Source of the DNA: GCA-003244245 sp050699515
GTDB taxonomy: Bacteria; Actinomycetota; Actinomycetes; Mycobacteriales; Pseudonocardiaceae
Direction of reading: 5' to 3'
Length of the DNA stretch: 64,000 bases
Assembly (NCBI GenBank): GCA_050699515.1
Contig: JBOHFF010000136.1
Location: forward strand, 28,666 to 92,665
The translations under genes and the position numbers were made by a program. The notes under the pieces are model-generated. The model ran no database searches. It saw only the letters and a list, made by a program, of their open reading frames with translations, and was not told the DNA's origin. The stretch's first letter is position 1. Each line of letters starts with the position of its first letter. Positions 17,390 to 26,805 of this stretch are shown one piece after another.

Positions 17390-18166
17390 GTGATCTCGGC
17401 TGAGGGGATCTCGTTCGACTACGACGGCAACCTCGTGCTCGCCGACGTCGGACTCGTCGCCCAGCGCGGCCAGGTAGTCGGCCTGATCGGACCCAACGGC
17501 TCGGGCAAGACGACGCTGTTACGCGTGCTGTACAACGCCCTTCGTCCGCGGGCTGGCCTGGTCACCATTGACGACACACCGATCGGGACGCTCACATCGC
17601 GACAGGTCGCCCGGCGGTTCGCCGTGGTCGCCCAGGAGAGCCCTCCCGAGATCCCGGTCACGGTGGCCGACGTGGTGTTGCTCGGCCGTTCACCGCTGCG
17701 CTCGGCGTTCCAGCGATACACCCAGGATGATTACCGCGTCTCAGCGGCCGCCTTACAGCGCGTGGGGGCGCGACATCTCGCCGACCGGAACTTCCCCTCA
17801 CTGTCCGGAGGAGAAAAACAACGGGTGCTCATCGCCCGCGCACTCGCGCAGCAGGCCGACCATCTCCTGCTCGACGAGCCCACCAATCACCTCGACATCC
17901 GCTACCAGCATGAGGTACTCGGCCTGATCCGCGACATCGGGGTCACCACGATCGTCGTGCTGCACGACCTCAATCTCGCTGCCCGTTACTGCGCACAACT
18001 CGTCCTGCTCGATAGCGGCAAGGTCGCCTGCGCCGGCCGGACCGAGGACGTGTTGATCCCCGAGGTGCTTGAACCGGTCTATGAGGTCTCGGTCCGCCGG
18101 CTATCAGAACTCGGATCCCTCCAACTGGTCTTCGGGCCGCGTGGTAAGTCCCCGGCCGACGTGTGA
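17390..18166 (+). CDS. FecE-type metal-chelate ABC transporter ATP-binding protein
   Basis: A nucleotide-binding subunit of ~258 residues. Walker A is GPNGSGKTT, the Q-loop FAVVAQESPPEIPVTVADVV, signature LSGGEKQRV, Walker B LLLDEPTNHLDIR and switch His VVLHDLN. This combination is typical of iron-siderophore, haem or cobalamin importers. The GTG at 17390 starts two residues before the fold; an open GTG at 17378 is possible. The permease expected between the binding protein and this ATPase is absent, and the 157-base gap 17233-17389 holds no membrane-protein remnant, so the importer is incomplete locally. Confidence 0.85.
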   Translation: MISAEGISFDYDGNLVLADVGLVAQRGQVVGLIGPNGSGKTTLLRVLYNALRPRAGLVTIDDTPIGTLTSRQVARRFAVVAQESPPEIPVTVADVVLLGRSPLRSAFQRYTQDDYRVSAAALQRVGARHLADRNFPSLSGGEKQRVLIARALAQQADHLLLDEPTNHLDIRYQHEVLGLIRDIGVTTIVVLHDLNLAARYCAQLVLLDSGKVACAGRTEDVLIPEVLEPVYEVSVRRLSELGSLQLVFGPRGKSPADV

Positions 18167-18589
18167 CTCCCCCGGAGCTCTACCCCGAACAGACCAGGCC
18201 GGTGCCGGAGAGAATCCCAACGTCTTGATCGGCTCCGTGGAAGGCATTGGACTCATCAGAAGCTTTTGCCGGGATTGGCATCTCCGTGATCGAGCCCCCA
18301 CACTCTCCCGGGGACTGCGAGATCGAAAGCTGCACTTTGCGCAACTGTCCTTACTCTCGGTTCAGGCGCCAGAGCGCGAGAGCTACCGGGCGAAGGCACG
18401 TGCCGTGGGCCGGGGATGGGGTGCTGGTGTTGGGGCCGTGGCTGCCAGCCAATCTCCCTGGTCGCAGCCGAGATAGCGGGGCCGTGAGGCGGTTCTGTGG
18501 CGCGGTTTGTAGCGCCGTTATGGCGGCACGATGCTGATCTAGGACGGAGCTACGCTGCTGGTGTCGCGAATCCCAGGAAGGTCGGTGGC
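18167..18589. other. Intergenic stretch, nothing recognised
   Basis: This 420-base interval separates the FecE-type ATPase from the XRE-TPR regulator. No open frame has protein-like composition and no palindrome matching the TTGC-N9-GCAA box was seen. The last ~60 bases must hold the promoter of the regulator. Confidence 0.4.
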
Positions 18590-20227
18590 ATGTTCGTCAA
18601 GCGTCGTTCCTTCTCCCAGGCACGCAAGGCTGCCGGGTTCACGCAGGAGAGCCTGGCTGAACGGCTGGGGGTTGACCGGACGACCGTGGCCCGCTGGGAG
18701 TCCGGGGAGTACTCGCCACAGCCCTGGCTGCGTCCCCGGATTGCTGAGGCGTTTGGAGTGTCGCTGGGTGGGCTCAGGGAGCTGGTGGATGGGGTAGGCG
18801 TGGCAGGAACGACCGGACACACAGCCGGGGTAGCCGCGTCGGTGGTCGGGGCTGATGGCGGGCTGCTGGTTGGATATAGGCAGACACAAGCGGGTACTCA
18901 GGAGTGTGAGCCACGGAGTCAGGATGCGGAGCTGGCCGAAGCGTACGCTGAGGGTCGGGCGCTGGTGGCGATCGCCAGCTCATCCCCGATGCCGGATGCC
19001 GCCGGTGGGCTGGTGGTGCCGAGCGGACCGGAAGCTCTGGCCTGTCTGGTCGCTTCTGTCGGTACGGAACTGGCCGGGAGCTTGGCCGAGCCCCTGCTGT
19101 ATCTGGCGGTGTTGAGTAATCCGAGTCAGGCGGTGCGTGCCGAGTGGAATGATCAGCTCCGTGAGCAGCTTCGAACGTTTTTCCGTGAATGGGCAAATAC
19201 AGTGGATCGTCGGGAACACCTCCGGTTGCTGGGGCGGATAGCTGCTGCGGTGGCTGCCTCCCCGGTACTCAGCCTGAACAGCGACGAACAGGAACGGGTA
19301 GCCAAGGCCGTTGCTGCACCGGGCCGGGTGGATGCGCAGGTCATCGACCATATTGAGGGCATGCTTCAGTTCTGCAAGCGACAGGAAGATGCGCTCGGGC
19401 CGCAGGCGGTGCTGTATACCGTCTTGGCGCAGCGGGAGCTAGTGAACTCGCTGCTGGGTGAATGCCCAGACGAGCTTCGTCCCCGGTTGTTGTCGGTCTA
19501 CAGCAGCATGTCTACCTCGGTCGCCATCTACTGTTTCGATCTTGACGACGCGGGGAGCGCCATGCACTACTGCGACCAGGCGCGGGAGACTGCGCAGGAG
19601 GCTCGCAATACTGAGCTGGCTATCTACGCGCTGTGCATGATGAGTCACTTCGCGTCCCGGCAGGGCAAAGCGCATGCTGGGATCGACTTTGCGGCAGCCG
19701 CCCAGAATCTTGTAAGCCAAACCGATGACGTACTGCTTCAGGTCTGCATTGCCGAGCGGTTTGCGTCGGCCTATGGCATTGATGGCCAGTACAAGGAATC
19801 GATGACAGCCTTTGACCGGGCGCTGAGTGGGCTTGCGGTACCAGACAGCCGGAGGTCTCCGGTATCGCCGGTGTACTGGTTCAATGAGGGATTGATTGCC
19901 AGCAGGCAGAGCGAGTGTTTGCTGCGGCTTGGCAAACCAACGGAAGCTGCCGTCAGTGCCCAACAGGCATTACAGCTGTTTGACCATTCGTTCGTCAGAG
20001 ACTTTGCCTTCTGCACGCTTCGTTTGGGCACGACCCGTTTACTCTCCGGCGATATTGACGAAGCGGCGTGCGTGATTGGTGAGGGAGCGGTGCTGGCGGC
20101 GCGCATTCGGTCGGCGCGGTTGACACGAGAGGTTCGTACTGCCCGTGGACGGTTGGAGCCGTGGAAGGACACGCAGGCGGTCCGGGAGTTGGATGAGCGG
20201 TTGGTGGGGGTGGGGTTTGGGGTGTGA
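18590..20227 (+). CDS. XRE-family regulator with TPR-like C-terminal region
   Basis: A 545-residue protein. The N-terminal helix-turn-helix is RKAAGFTQESLAERLGVDRT followed by TVARWESGE. The long remainder is alpha-helical and repetitive (residues ~250-530), with TPR-like spacing such as AMHYCDQARETAQEARNTELA and ATEAAVSAQQALQLFDHSF. Actinomycetes carry many such single-component regulators that may sense peptides or small molecules through the helical array. The ATG at 18590 follows AGGAAGG; the open frame extends further upstream without support. Its end abuts a transposase remnant. Confidence 0.75.
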   Translation: MFVKRRSFSQARKAAGFTQESLAERLGVDRTTVARWESGEYSPQPWLRPRIAEAFGVSLGGLRELVDGVGVAGTTGHTAGVAASVVGADGGLLVGYRQTQAGTQECEPRSQDAELAEAYAEGRALVAIASSSPMPDAAGGLVVPSGPEALACLVASVGTELAGSLAEPLLYLAVLSNPSQAVRAEWNDQLREQLRTFFREWANTVDRREHLRLLGRIAAAVAASPVLSLNSDEQERVAKAVAAPGRVDAQVIDHIEGMLQFCKRQEDALGPQAVLYTVLAQRELVNSLLGECPDELRPRLLSVYSSMSTSVAIYCFDLDDAGSAMHYCDQARETAQEARNTELAIYALCMMSHFASRQGKAHAGIDFAAAAQNLVSQTDDVLLQVCIAERFASAYGIDGQYKESMTAFDRALSGLAVPDSRRSPVSPVYWFNEGLIASRQSECLLRLGKPTEAAVSAQQALQLFDHSFVRDFAFCTLRLGTTRLLSGDIDEAACVIGEGAVLAARIRSARLTREVRTARGRLEPWKDTQAVRELDERLVGVGFGV

Positions 20228-20249
20228 GGGTGGGCGATGTCAAGTGGTG

Positions 20250-20482
20250 GACGCACACCAGCCTCGACCAGGAATTTGTTGAGAACTTCGGTTGGTTTGA
20301 GCTAGTTGAGTGTCTGTTGTGGGCGGTTGTTGAGTTCGTCGGCGACGGTGTCGAGTTCGGTTTGCGTGTAGATGGAGAGGTCGGTTCCTTTGGGGAAGTA
20401 TTGGCGCAGGAGGCCGTTGGTGTTCTCGTCGCTGCCTCGCTGCCACGGTGAGTGGGGGTCGCAGAGATAGACGTCGATTCCG
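20250..20482 (-). pseudogene. IS30-family transposase C-terminal remnant
   Basis: Read leftward the sequence encodes YLCDPHSPWQRGSDENTNGL, LRQYFPKGTDLSIYTQTELD and VADELNNRPQQTLN, the catalytic-Glu region and C-terminus of IS30-type transposases. A TAG at 20302-20304 interrupts it where the family usually has Trp. The upstream part is missing because an IS5-type element begins at 20483. Confidence 0.8.
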
Positions 20483-21430
20483 GAGGCTTATGCGAAAGCC
20501 TCCTTGAAGAAGTACAAGCCGATGGCGACCCGAGACGAGGACAAGAAAGTCTTCAATGGCCTTCTGTAATCCGTGAAGAGAATCCGCCATGTCTTCAGGT
20601 TGGCGACGGCTCGCTCGACGGGCGCACGCAGCGAGCTGATCTGGTTATTGTAGTCATGCTCGCTCACGGACAGGTCACGATCTTTCGGCTTGCGCACCGG
20701 AGTGATAATGTCATCAGTTCCGATGAATCCCTTGTCGCCGATCGCATCGCCGGCCAGTTTGAGGATCATCTCACACTCGGATCCTGTCAGCTTGGCCATG
20801 TCGTGCTGGTTGCCGGGAACAGGCGCGGAGGCGAAGGTGACACGGCCGGTGAGGTTCGTGACGATCAGCGACCCGTGACCGGTTGTCTTGTATTTCCCAG
20901 CCCACAGCTCACGCTCACCGGACCAGGACCAGCAGGGCCACAAAGTGCCATCGACCAGGGCGATCGCACCCCTGGTCGCCTCCGCTGCCTCCTCCGCGGA
21001 GGGCCTGAGCTCCGCGGTGGCCTGGCCGATCAGCGGAGTCAGGAACGTGATGTACCGCGAGATCGTGGACTGGTCCACATCGAAGATGTCCGCCCATACC
21101 TCCTCGATGATGTTCTGGCGCATATATCCACTGGTGACGACAAGCGCCTCGCGCAACGTGAGCTCTTTGGGGCGGCCCGTGCCCTGATCCCAGGGTTTCT
21201 CGAGCAGGTCGGCGACCATTTGCTCCAGCGCGTCGAGTTGCCCAGCGTCCAGTCCTGACATACGATCGAACCGCAACGGCTTCTCCGTCGTGAGAAAGTG
21301 GTTTCGTCACCTTCTTTCTATCGGTCAGAGAAGCCGTTGCCTGTTATTTCATGCGGCGTGTCGCCAGCTTTCGGGACAACGATCCCCAACTAACCCCGAC
21401 TGGGAATAATTGGGGTTTCGCATAAACCTC
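20483..21430 (-). mobile_element. IS5-type insertion sequence (948 bp)
   Basis: The ends are imperfect inverted repeats: GAGGCTTATGCGAAAGCC at 20483 against the complement GAGGTTTATGCGAAACCC at the right end (21413-21430). It carries one intact DDE transposase. The left end has landed in, or deleted part of, an IS30 transposase. No matching target duplication flanks the element, which suggests a deletion after insertion. Confidence 0.8.
20488..21276 (-). CDS. DDE transposase of the IS5-type element
   Basis: A 262-residue protein. An N-terminal HTH-like region (FDVDQSTISRYITFLTPLIG) precedes the DDE domain: first Asp in AIALVDGTLWP, second in GNQHDMAKLTG and DAIGDKGFIG, and the Glu region PVERAVANLKTWRIL. 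It belongs to the same HARBI1/IS5-like group as the transposase at 26940-27695 (both have VDGTL.PCWSW and FKTWRI / LKTWRI) but is clearly divergent. It appears intact. Confidence 0.88.
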   Translation of the reverse strand: MRFDRMSGLDAGQLDALEQMVADLLEKPWDQGTGRPKELTLREALVVTSGYMRQNIIEEVWADIFDVDQSTISRYITFLTPLIGQATAELRPSAEEAAEATRGAIALVDGTLWPCWSWSGERELWAGKYKTTGHGSLIVTNLTGRVTFASAPVPGNQHDMAKLTGSECEMILKLAGDAIGDKGFIGTDDIITPVRKPKDRDLSVSEHDYNNQISSLRAPVERAVANLKTWRILFTDYRRPLKTFLSSSRVAIGLYFFKEAFA

Positions 21431-21482
21431 ACTAGGGCGTGTCCCGTGGATCTTTCGGGTTGGGATGCGATAGATCGTCTCG

Positions 21483-21779
21483 ATGCACGATCGCCATGAC
21501 TTGACTGAGGAAGAGTGGGCGCGGTTGGAGCCGTTGCTGCCCGATCAGAGGCCGCGTCGGGGTGGGCGGTGGGCCGATCATCGATCGGTGATCAACGGGG
21601 TGCTGTGGCGGACCCCTACCAGTTGCCCTTGGCGGGATCTGACGAGTGACTACGGGCATTGGAAGACCATTTACCACCGGCATCGTCGCTGGTCGGCGGA
21701 GAGGACCTGGGCCAAGATCCTGGATGAGCTGCGCCGTGGTTGTGATCAGAATGCGCAGGCCGGTCACTCCGTGGAGTAG
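21483..21779 (+). CDS. IS5-family transposase, first ORF
   Basis: A 98-residue product: DLTEEEWARLEPLLPDQRPR, RSVINGVLWRTPTSCPWRDL, YHRHRRWSAERTWAKILDEL. This is the N-terminal DUF4096/transposase domain of two-ORF IS5 elements. The second ORF starts in another frame a few bases later, consistent with programmed frameshifting. Confidence 0.8.
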   Translation: MHDRHDLTEEEWARLEPLLPDQRPRRGGRWADHRSVINGVLWRTPTSCPWRDLTSDYGHWKTIYHRHRRWSAERTWAKILDELRRGCDQNAQAGHSVE

Positions 21780-21787
21780 TCAGTGGG

Positions 21788-22433
21788 GTGGATTCCACGG
21801 TGATCCGTGCCCATCAGCACGCCGCTGGCGCCCGCCACGCACCGCCGCCCCACCTCGCCGCGGAGGGCGCTGTGAGCACCGAGGCTGAGACAGGGGGCGG
21901 GGTCGAACGACAAGGAATCGGACCCCAGCACCGACCGGGAGGCCTTGGGTCGCTCCCGGGGCGGCTTGACCACCAAGATTCACCTCGCCGCCGATGCCCG
22001 CGCCCGGCCGATCTCCCGGGTCATCACCCCCGGACAACGCCATGACACCGTGGCCTTCGAGCCCGTGATGGCCGGCATCCGCATCCGGCGCCGCGGCCGC
22101 GGTCGCCCCCGCACCCGACCCGACCGGGTGCTCTGCGACAAGGCCTACTCCAGCCGACCCATCCGCACCCAGCTGCGCCGACGCCGAATCAAGACCACCA
22201 TCCCCGAAAGGGCCGACCAGCAAGCCCACCGTGCCCAGAAAGGCAGTCAGGGCGGACGGCCACCCCGGTTCGACCCCGAGACCTACAAAGACCGCAACGT
22301 CGTCGAACGCTGTATCAACAAGCTCAAACAGTTCCGCGCCGTCGCCACCCGCTACGACAAACGCGAATACATCTTCCACGGCACCGTCGACGTCGCCTCA
22401 ATCAGAATCTGGCTCCGCGACCCCGTCCCATGA
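21788..22433 (+). pseudogene. IS5-family transposase, second ORF, frameshifted
   Basis: The first part reads VDSTVIRAHQHAAGARHAPP (the DST catalytic motif). The second part, one frame over, reads LGRSRGGLTTKIHLAADARA, RVLCDKAYSSRPIRTQLRRR and VVERCINKLKQFRAVATRYD. The shift lies in the G-rich stretch 21890-21905. The intact protein would join these, so this copy is probably inactive unless the shift is an assembly error. Confidence 0.75.
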
Positions 22434-22714
22434 TCTACAGGACACGACCTAGTCCCGCAGTCTCGGTACTCTCTTTAGGCAGAGCACAGCAGCTCCCATT
22501 CGTCAAAGCTCGGTCAGGGCGTCAAGCTGAGCGAGGTCAGCAAAAAATCAGCAATTCACCGCCACGAGTCAGTACCAGGGCACACGACGCGGCGACCCAC
22601 GAGCAGGCCACGGCACCCGTTGATACTGGTTATCACGGTCTACGCGCGTTCGGGATGAAGAGGACGTGCCCTCGATGGGAGAGGGTGACGTTCCGGGCAA
22701 GCCAATCAGGTAAC

Positions 22715-25700
22715 TCACGGACACGGGGGTTGATACGGCAGGTCGGGTAGGTATTGGTTCCATTCGCTTTGGGTGATCGTGGGTGTGGTTTTACAGATTC
22801 TGGCGGTGACACTGTCGACGGTGGTTTCCCACAGTCGCGCGGTGCTGTCGGCGCTGGCGGTAGCCAGGGTATGCCCATCAGGGCTGAAGGCCACCGATCT
22901 GACGCTGCTGGTGTGGCCGGTCAGCGCGCCGAGCGGGCTGGGCTGGTAGAGGTCGCGGATGTCCCATAACCGCGTCGTGTTGTCGGCGCTGGCGGTGGCT
23001 ACAGTGCGTCCATCAGGGCTGAAAGTCACCCCGTTGACGCTGCTTTCGTGACCGGTCAGGACACCAAGCGGGCTGGGGTGGTGGAGGTCGCGGATGTCCC
23101 ATAACCGCGCCGTGTTGTCGGCGCTGGCGGTGGCCAGGGTGTGCCCGTCGGGGCTGAAAGCCACCGAGTAGACGATGTCGCTGTGGTCTTTGAGGGTGGC
23201 CAGCCGGCTGGAATGGGCGGGATCGCGAACATTCCACAACCGCGCGGTGTGGTCACCGCTGGCGCTGGCCAGGGTGCGCCCATCTGGGCTGAAGGCCACC
23301 GAGTAGACGATGTCGGTGTGGTCTCTGAGGGTGTCCAGCGGTCTGGGCTGGTGAGGATCGCCGACGTCCCACAACCGTACGGTGGCGTCTTGACCGGCGG
23401 TGGCCAGGGTGTGCCCGTCGGGACTGAGAGCCGCCCAGTAGATGCCGCGTTCGTTGCCGGTGAGAGTCGCCAGCGGGATAGGACTATGGGGGTCGCGGGT
23501 ATCCCACAACCGCGCGGTTTTCCCGTCGCGGTCGGCGGTGGCCATGATGCGCCCGTCAGGACCAAAGGCTACCGAGGAGGCTCCGCTAGTATCACTAAAA
23601 GTAGCTAGAGGGTAGGGCTGGCGGGCGTCTTGGATATCCCATAGCCGCGCGGTGTGGTCATAGCTGGCGGTGGCCAGGGTGCGCTTATCGGGGCTGAAGG
23701 CGACTGAGGAAACGGTATTGGTGTGGCCTTTCATGATGGGACCAGACAGGTTCCATAGCCGCGCGGTGTTGTCATAGCTGCCGGTAGCCAGCGTGTGCCC
23801 ATCGGGGCTGAAGGCCACCGAATAGACCACGTTGGTGTGGCCAGTGAGGATGTCCAGCAATCGGGGCTGGCGGGGGTCGACGACATCCCACAACCGCGCG
23901 GTGGTGTCTTGGCTGGAGGTGGCCAGGGTGCGCCCGTCGGGGCTGAACGTCGCCGAGGAGACGCCGCCGCTATGGCCGATGAGGATTCCCAGCAGGCTGG
24001 GGTGGTTAAGGTCGCGGACATCCCACAACCGCGGGTTCGTGTCCTTGTAGCCGCTGGTGGCCAGGATGCGCCCGTCAGGGCTGAAGGCTACCGAGGAGAA
24101 GCCGCCGTTATTGCTGGTGAGGATCCCCAGCGGGTGGGGGTGGTGAGGGTCGCGAACATCCCACAGTCGCGCGGTGGTGTCCTCGTCGGCGGTGGCCACG
24201 GTGTTCCCGTCGGGGCTGAAAACTACCCAGTAGACGACGCCGGTATGGCCGGTGAGGGTGCCCAGCAGACTGGGCTGGCGGGGGTCGCGAACGTTCCACA
24301 ACCGCGTCGTAGCATCGTCGCTGGCGGTGGCTAGGGTGTTCCCGTCGGGACTGAAGGCCACCCGAGGGATATAGTTGGTGTGGCCGCGCAGAGTGCTCAG
24401 CGGGCGGGGATGGTGCAGGACACTGATGTCCCACAACCGCACGGTCTTGTCGTCGCTGCCAGTGGCCAGGGTGCGCCCGTCGGGGCTGATAGCTACTCCC
24501 TTGACGGCGTTGGTGTGGCCGGTCAGCCGGGTGACATCGGGATTGGCGCCCGTGCTGAGCAGGCTGCCGCGAGCTTCCGGGGTGGGAACAAGCCGGTACG
24601 CGGCCAAGGCAAGTTGGGCGGCCAAGGCTGGGTTGGGGGCGCGTAATTCCAGGACCTGAGTAGCGACCCGTTGGGACACTGCGACATTGCGTTGTTGCTG
24701 TGCGGTGCGTTGCGCAACGATGGCGAGGGCAGCCGCCGTCAGCGCTAGAGCGAGCAGCACCGACAAGACGGTGAAGGCGCGCCTCCGTCGGCTGCGGTCG
24801 CGGCGGATACTGGCACGGAGAAAGGCGCGAGCCGTGGGGCTGAGGTCGACGCGATCGGTGAGCAGCTCCCGGGACCGAATGTGGGCACCGGTGTCGGCCA
24901 CCGCGGCGGCCAGTTGCCCGCGTTCCCACAACCGGGCCGGTGGGCGGCCATCGTTATCCCATTCGGTGGCGGCCTGCTCGACCGTGCGGCGAGCCCGTAG
25001 CGCCGATGCGTTGTCCTCGATCGCCTGGGCCAGTGGCTGCCAGGCGGACAAAAACGCTTCATGGGCCACCCCCACGACCACGCTGTCGTTGTCGGCGTCG
25101 GTGATCAGGAGGCGCCGTCTGATGAAAGCGTCCACCTCTTGGGTCACTGGCTCGGGCAGGTCATCACGAGGGACTTGCCACCGGATGGGACGGCCTCGCT
25201 CATCGACGGTGACCAACCGCAGCAACCCGGCAATGACCTCCTCCCGACGCCGCCCACTAGTGATGATCGCATCGGCCAGGGCTGCCTCGGCTTGACGGGT
25301 CAACGCCCCCTGCACTCCGCCAAGCTCGTCATAGCGATGCGAAGAAAGCCGCCCCCCGCGGCCCACCTCGTGGGCCAGCTGAGCCAAGGTGAACGCCAGT
25401 AGTGGTAGCGCCTCCCCGCGCTCGGTGTCGGCGACCAGCCGGGCCACCAACTCGTCATCCACGCCTATACCGGCCAATTCGGCTGGGCCTTCGATCACCG
25501 CCCGCAGTACTTCGGGACGCAGCGGGCGCAGCGCATAGGTGTGAGTCGGCACCACCGGCAGGTCGGAGTCGGTTAACAGCTGGTCCAGAAACTCCGGCCG
25601 CAGCGTGGCGAGCACCTGCACCGGACCGGACAGCGCTGGAGGCAGCAGCTGCGCGAACCGGGCCCGGTCCGCAGGCCCGGTCTGAGTGAATAGCTCCTCA

Positions 25701-26539
25701 CACTGATCCACGACGATGAGTAAGCGCCGCGAAGGACCACTCGGGCTCACTAAGAGCAGCTCATCAGCAACACCCACCAGACCGCGTTCAGCGAGTACGC
25801 GCTGAACGCGGTCCACCGTCCAATCCAGCTTGCTCCGCCGTGCCGCAGCGGCCAGTTCCCGGGCCAATGCTGCGACTGGATCAGCACCCGGCAGGATTGG
25901 CGAAAGGGTCAGCCAACCCGGCTCCTTGGCCATCACAGGCAGCAGCCCGGCCCGGACCAGCGACGACTTGCCGCACCCTGAGGGGCCTACCACCAGCAAC
26001 ATCGCCGCTTGGGCCTGCTCAGCCGGGGAACGCAGCAACGCAGCAAGCTCCTCGGTCTCGCCACCTCGACCGAAGAACACCCGATGCTGCTCAACAGCAA
26101 ACGGGCGCAACCCCGGAAACGGAGACCGATCATCGGGCCAACCGAAACCACCGGCGGCATCGACCTGCCGTAACGCTTCGACCAACATCGCACGTCCCGT
26201 GATGGAGGTGAGATCGGCGTACTGCGCGGATCTCAGCAACGGGTGAGTCACCCCCGCCTCGGCCCGCACCGGCAACAGCCGACTACCCCGCGACAGGGCA
26301 ATGCCGACCTCCGCCGAACACCACGGCGACTCCACCGCTGCCGAGGTGACCACACACACCACCGCGTCAGCCCACCGCAGCCGCTCATGCAGCCGTTTGT
26401 CCCACTCATCACCCACCATGATCCCGTCGCGGAGATCCTGGTCCAAGAACACCTCATGGCCCTCAGCAACCAGCCACCGATGCAGCTGACCGGCACACTC
26501 ACGGTCCTCACTGGCATGGCTGACGAATACCCTGGCCAC
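22715..26539 (-). CDS. TIR - nSTAND NTPase - transmembrane - WD40 protein
   Basis: A 1274-residue protein. Residues 1-130 are a TIR domain (VFVSHASEDRECAGQLHRWL; catalytic Glu in SPWCSAEVGIAL). An nSTAND-type NTPase follows, opening with FPGLRPFAVEQHRVFFGRGG, Walker A GPSGCGKSS near 185 and Walker B LLIVVDQCEELF near 270. A hydrophobic helix at ~583-605 (LSVLLALALTAAALAIVAQ) and a short helical stretch lead to 13 WD40 repeats from ~663 to the end, each with xGHTxxVxSVAFSPDGxTLATAS and ARLWD. TIR domains in bacteria often cleave NAD+ after a STAND module senses a phage or stress trigger. GTG 26539 follows GGGAGGGA. It stands alone between IS elements, and the 263-base interval 22452-22714 downstream holds nothing recognised. 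Confidence 0.92.
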   Translation of the reverse strand: MARVFVSHASEDRECAGQLHRWLVAEGHEVFLDQDLRDGIMVGDEWDKRLHERLRWADAVVCVVTSAAVESPWCSAEVGIALSRGSRLLPVRAEAGVTHPLLRSAQYADLTSITGRAMLVEALRQVDAAGGFGWPDDRSPFPGLRPFAVEQHRVFFGRGGETEELAALLRSPAEQAQAAMLLVVGPSGCGKSSLVRAGLLPVMAKEPGWLTLSPILPGADPVAALARELAAAARRSKLDWTVDRVQRVLAERGLVGVADELLLVSPSGPSRRLLIVVDQCEELFTQTGPADRARFAQLLPPALSGPVQVLATLRPEFLDQLLTDSDLPVVPTHTYALRPLRPEVLRAVIEGPAELAGIGVDDELVARLVADTERGEALPLLAFTLAQLAHEVGRGGRLSSHRYDELGGVQGALTRQAEAALADAIITSGRRREEVIAGLLRLVTVDERGRPIRWQVPRDDLPEPVTQEVDAFIRRRLLITDADNDSVVVGVAHEAFLSAWQPLAQAIEDNASALRARRTVEQAATEWDNDGRPPARLWERGQLAAAVADTGAHIRSRELLTDRVDLSPTARAFLRASIRRDRSRRRRAFTVLSVLLALALTAAALAIVAQRTAQQQRNVAVSQRVATQVLELRAPNPALAAQLALAAYRLVPTPEARGSLLSTGANPDVTRLTGHTNAVKGVAISPDGRTLATGSDDKTVRLWDISVLHHPRPLSTLRGHTNYIPRVAFSPDGNTLATASDDATTRLWNVRDPRQPSLLGTLTGHTGVVYWVVFSPDGNTVATADEDTTARLWDVRDPHHPHPLGILTSNNGGFSSVAFSPDGRILATSGYKDTNPRLWDVRDLNHPSLLGILIGHSGGVSSATFSPDGRTLATSSQDTTARLWDVVDPRQPRLLDILTGHTNVVYSVAFSPDGHTLATGSYDNTARLWNLSGPIMKGHTNTVSSVAFSPDKRTLATASYDHTARLWDIQDARQPYPLATFSDTSGASSVAFGPDGRIMATADRDGKTARLWDTRDPHSPIPLATLTGNERGIYWAALSPDGHTLATAGQDATVRLWDVGDPHQPRPLDTLRDHTDIVYSVAFSPDGRTLASASGDHTARLWNVRDPAHSSRLATLKDHSDIVYSVAFSPDGHTLATASADNTARLWDIRDLHHPSPLGVLTGHESSVNGVTFSPDGRTVATASADNTTRLWDIRDLYQPSPLGALTGHTSSVRSVAFSPDGHTLATASADSTARLWETTVDSVTARICKTTPTITQSEWNQYLPDLPYQPPCP

Positions 26540-26805
26540 CGTCCCTCCCGTAGCCAGTGTAAACAGTTCAAACCGTGCTCATGAAACGAATTTCTTCAAC
26601 TCGAAGCGAACTGATAACCGGAGCGTCGGATAGCGTCGTTGCTGCTATGTGCGTCATGCAACCGCATGTCTTGGACCTTCGCCCGCGTGGCCGGCGACTT
26701 CCACACCTCATGATCAAAACAGGGTACACCGATTTTTCTAATTTTCTTAGCCTGGAAACTCGCCCTATATAACCCGCTATGCATAATTAACGGGAGTCAC
26801 TCATG
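26540..26805. other. Intergenic stretch upstream of the TIR gene
   Basis: It should hold the promoter of the leftward TIR-STAND gene. It is less GC-rich than its surroundings, which hints at transferred DNA. No gene or clear regulatory palindrome is seen. Confidence 0.35.

Larger units (their letters stand above)
21433..22451 (+). mobile_element. IS5-family insertion sequence with two-ORF transposase
   Basis: Terminal inverted repeats TAGGGCGTGTCCCGTGGATC (21433) and, as complement, TAGGTCGTGTCCTGTAGATC (right end, 22451) match at 16 of 20 positions. The element sits 2 bp from the end of the preceding IS. It encodes a split transposase with an extra frameshift. Confidence 0.8.

Noticed and set aside
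22850..24540. A long array of regularly spaced similar units that could be taken for a CRISPR or tandem repeat array
   Set aside because: The ~130-base period and in-frame coding show these are WD40 repeats of one protein; there are no short identical repeats with unique spacers.
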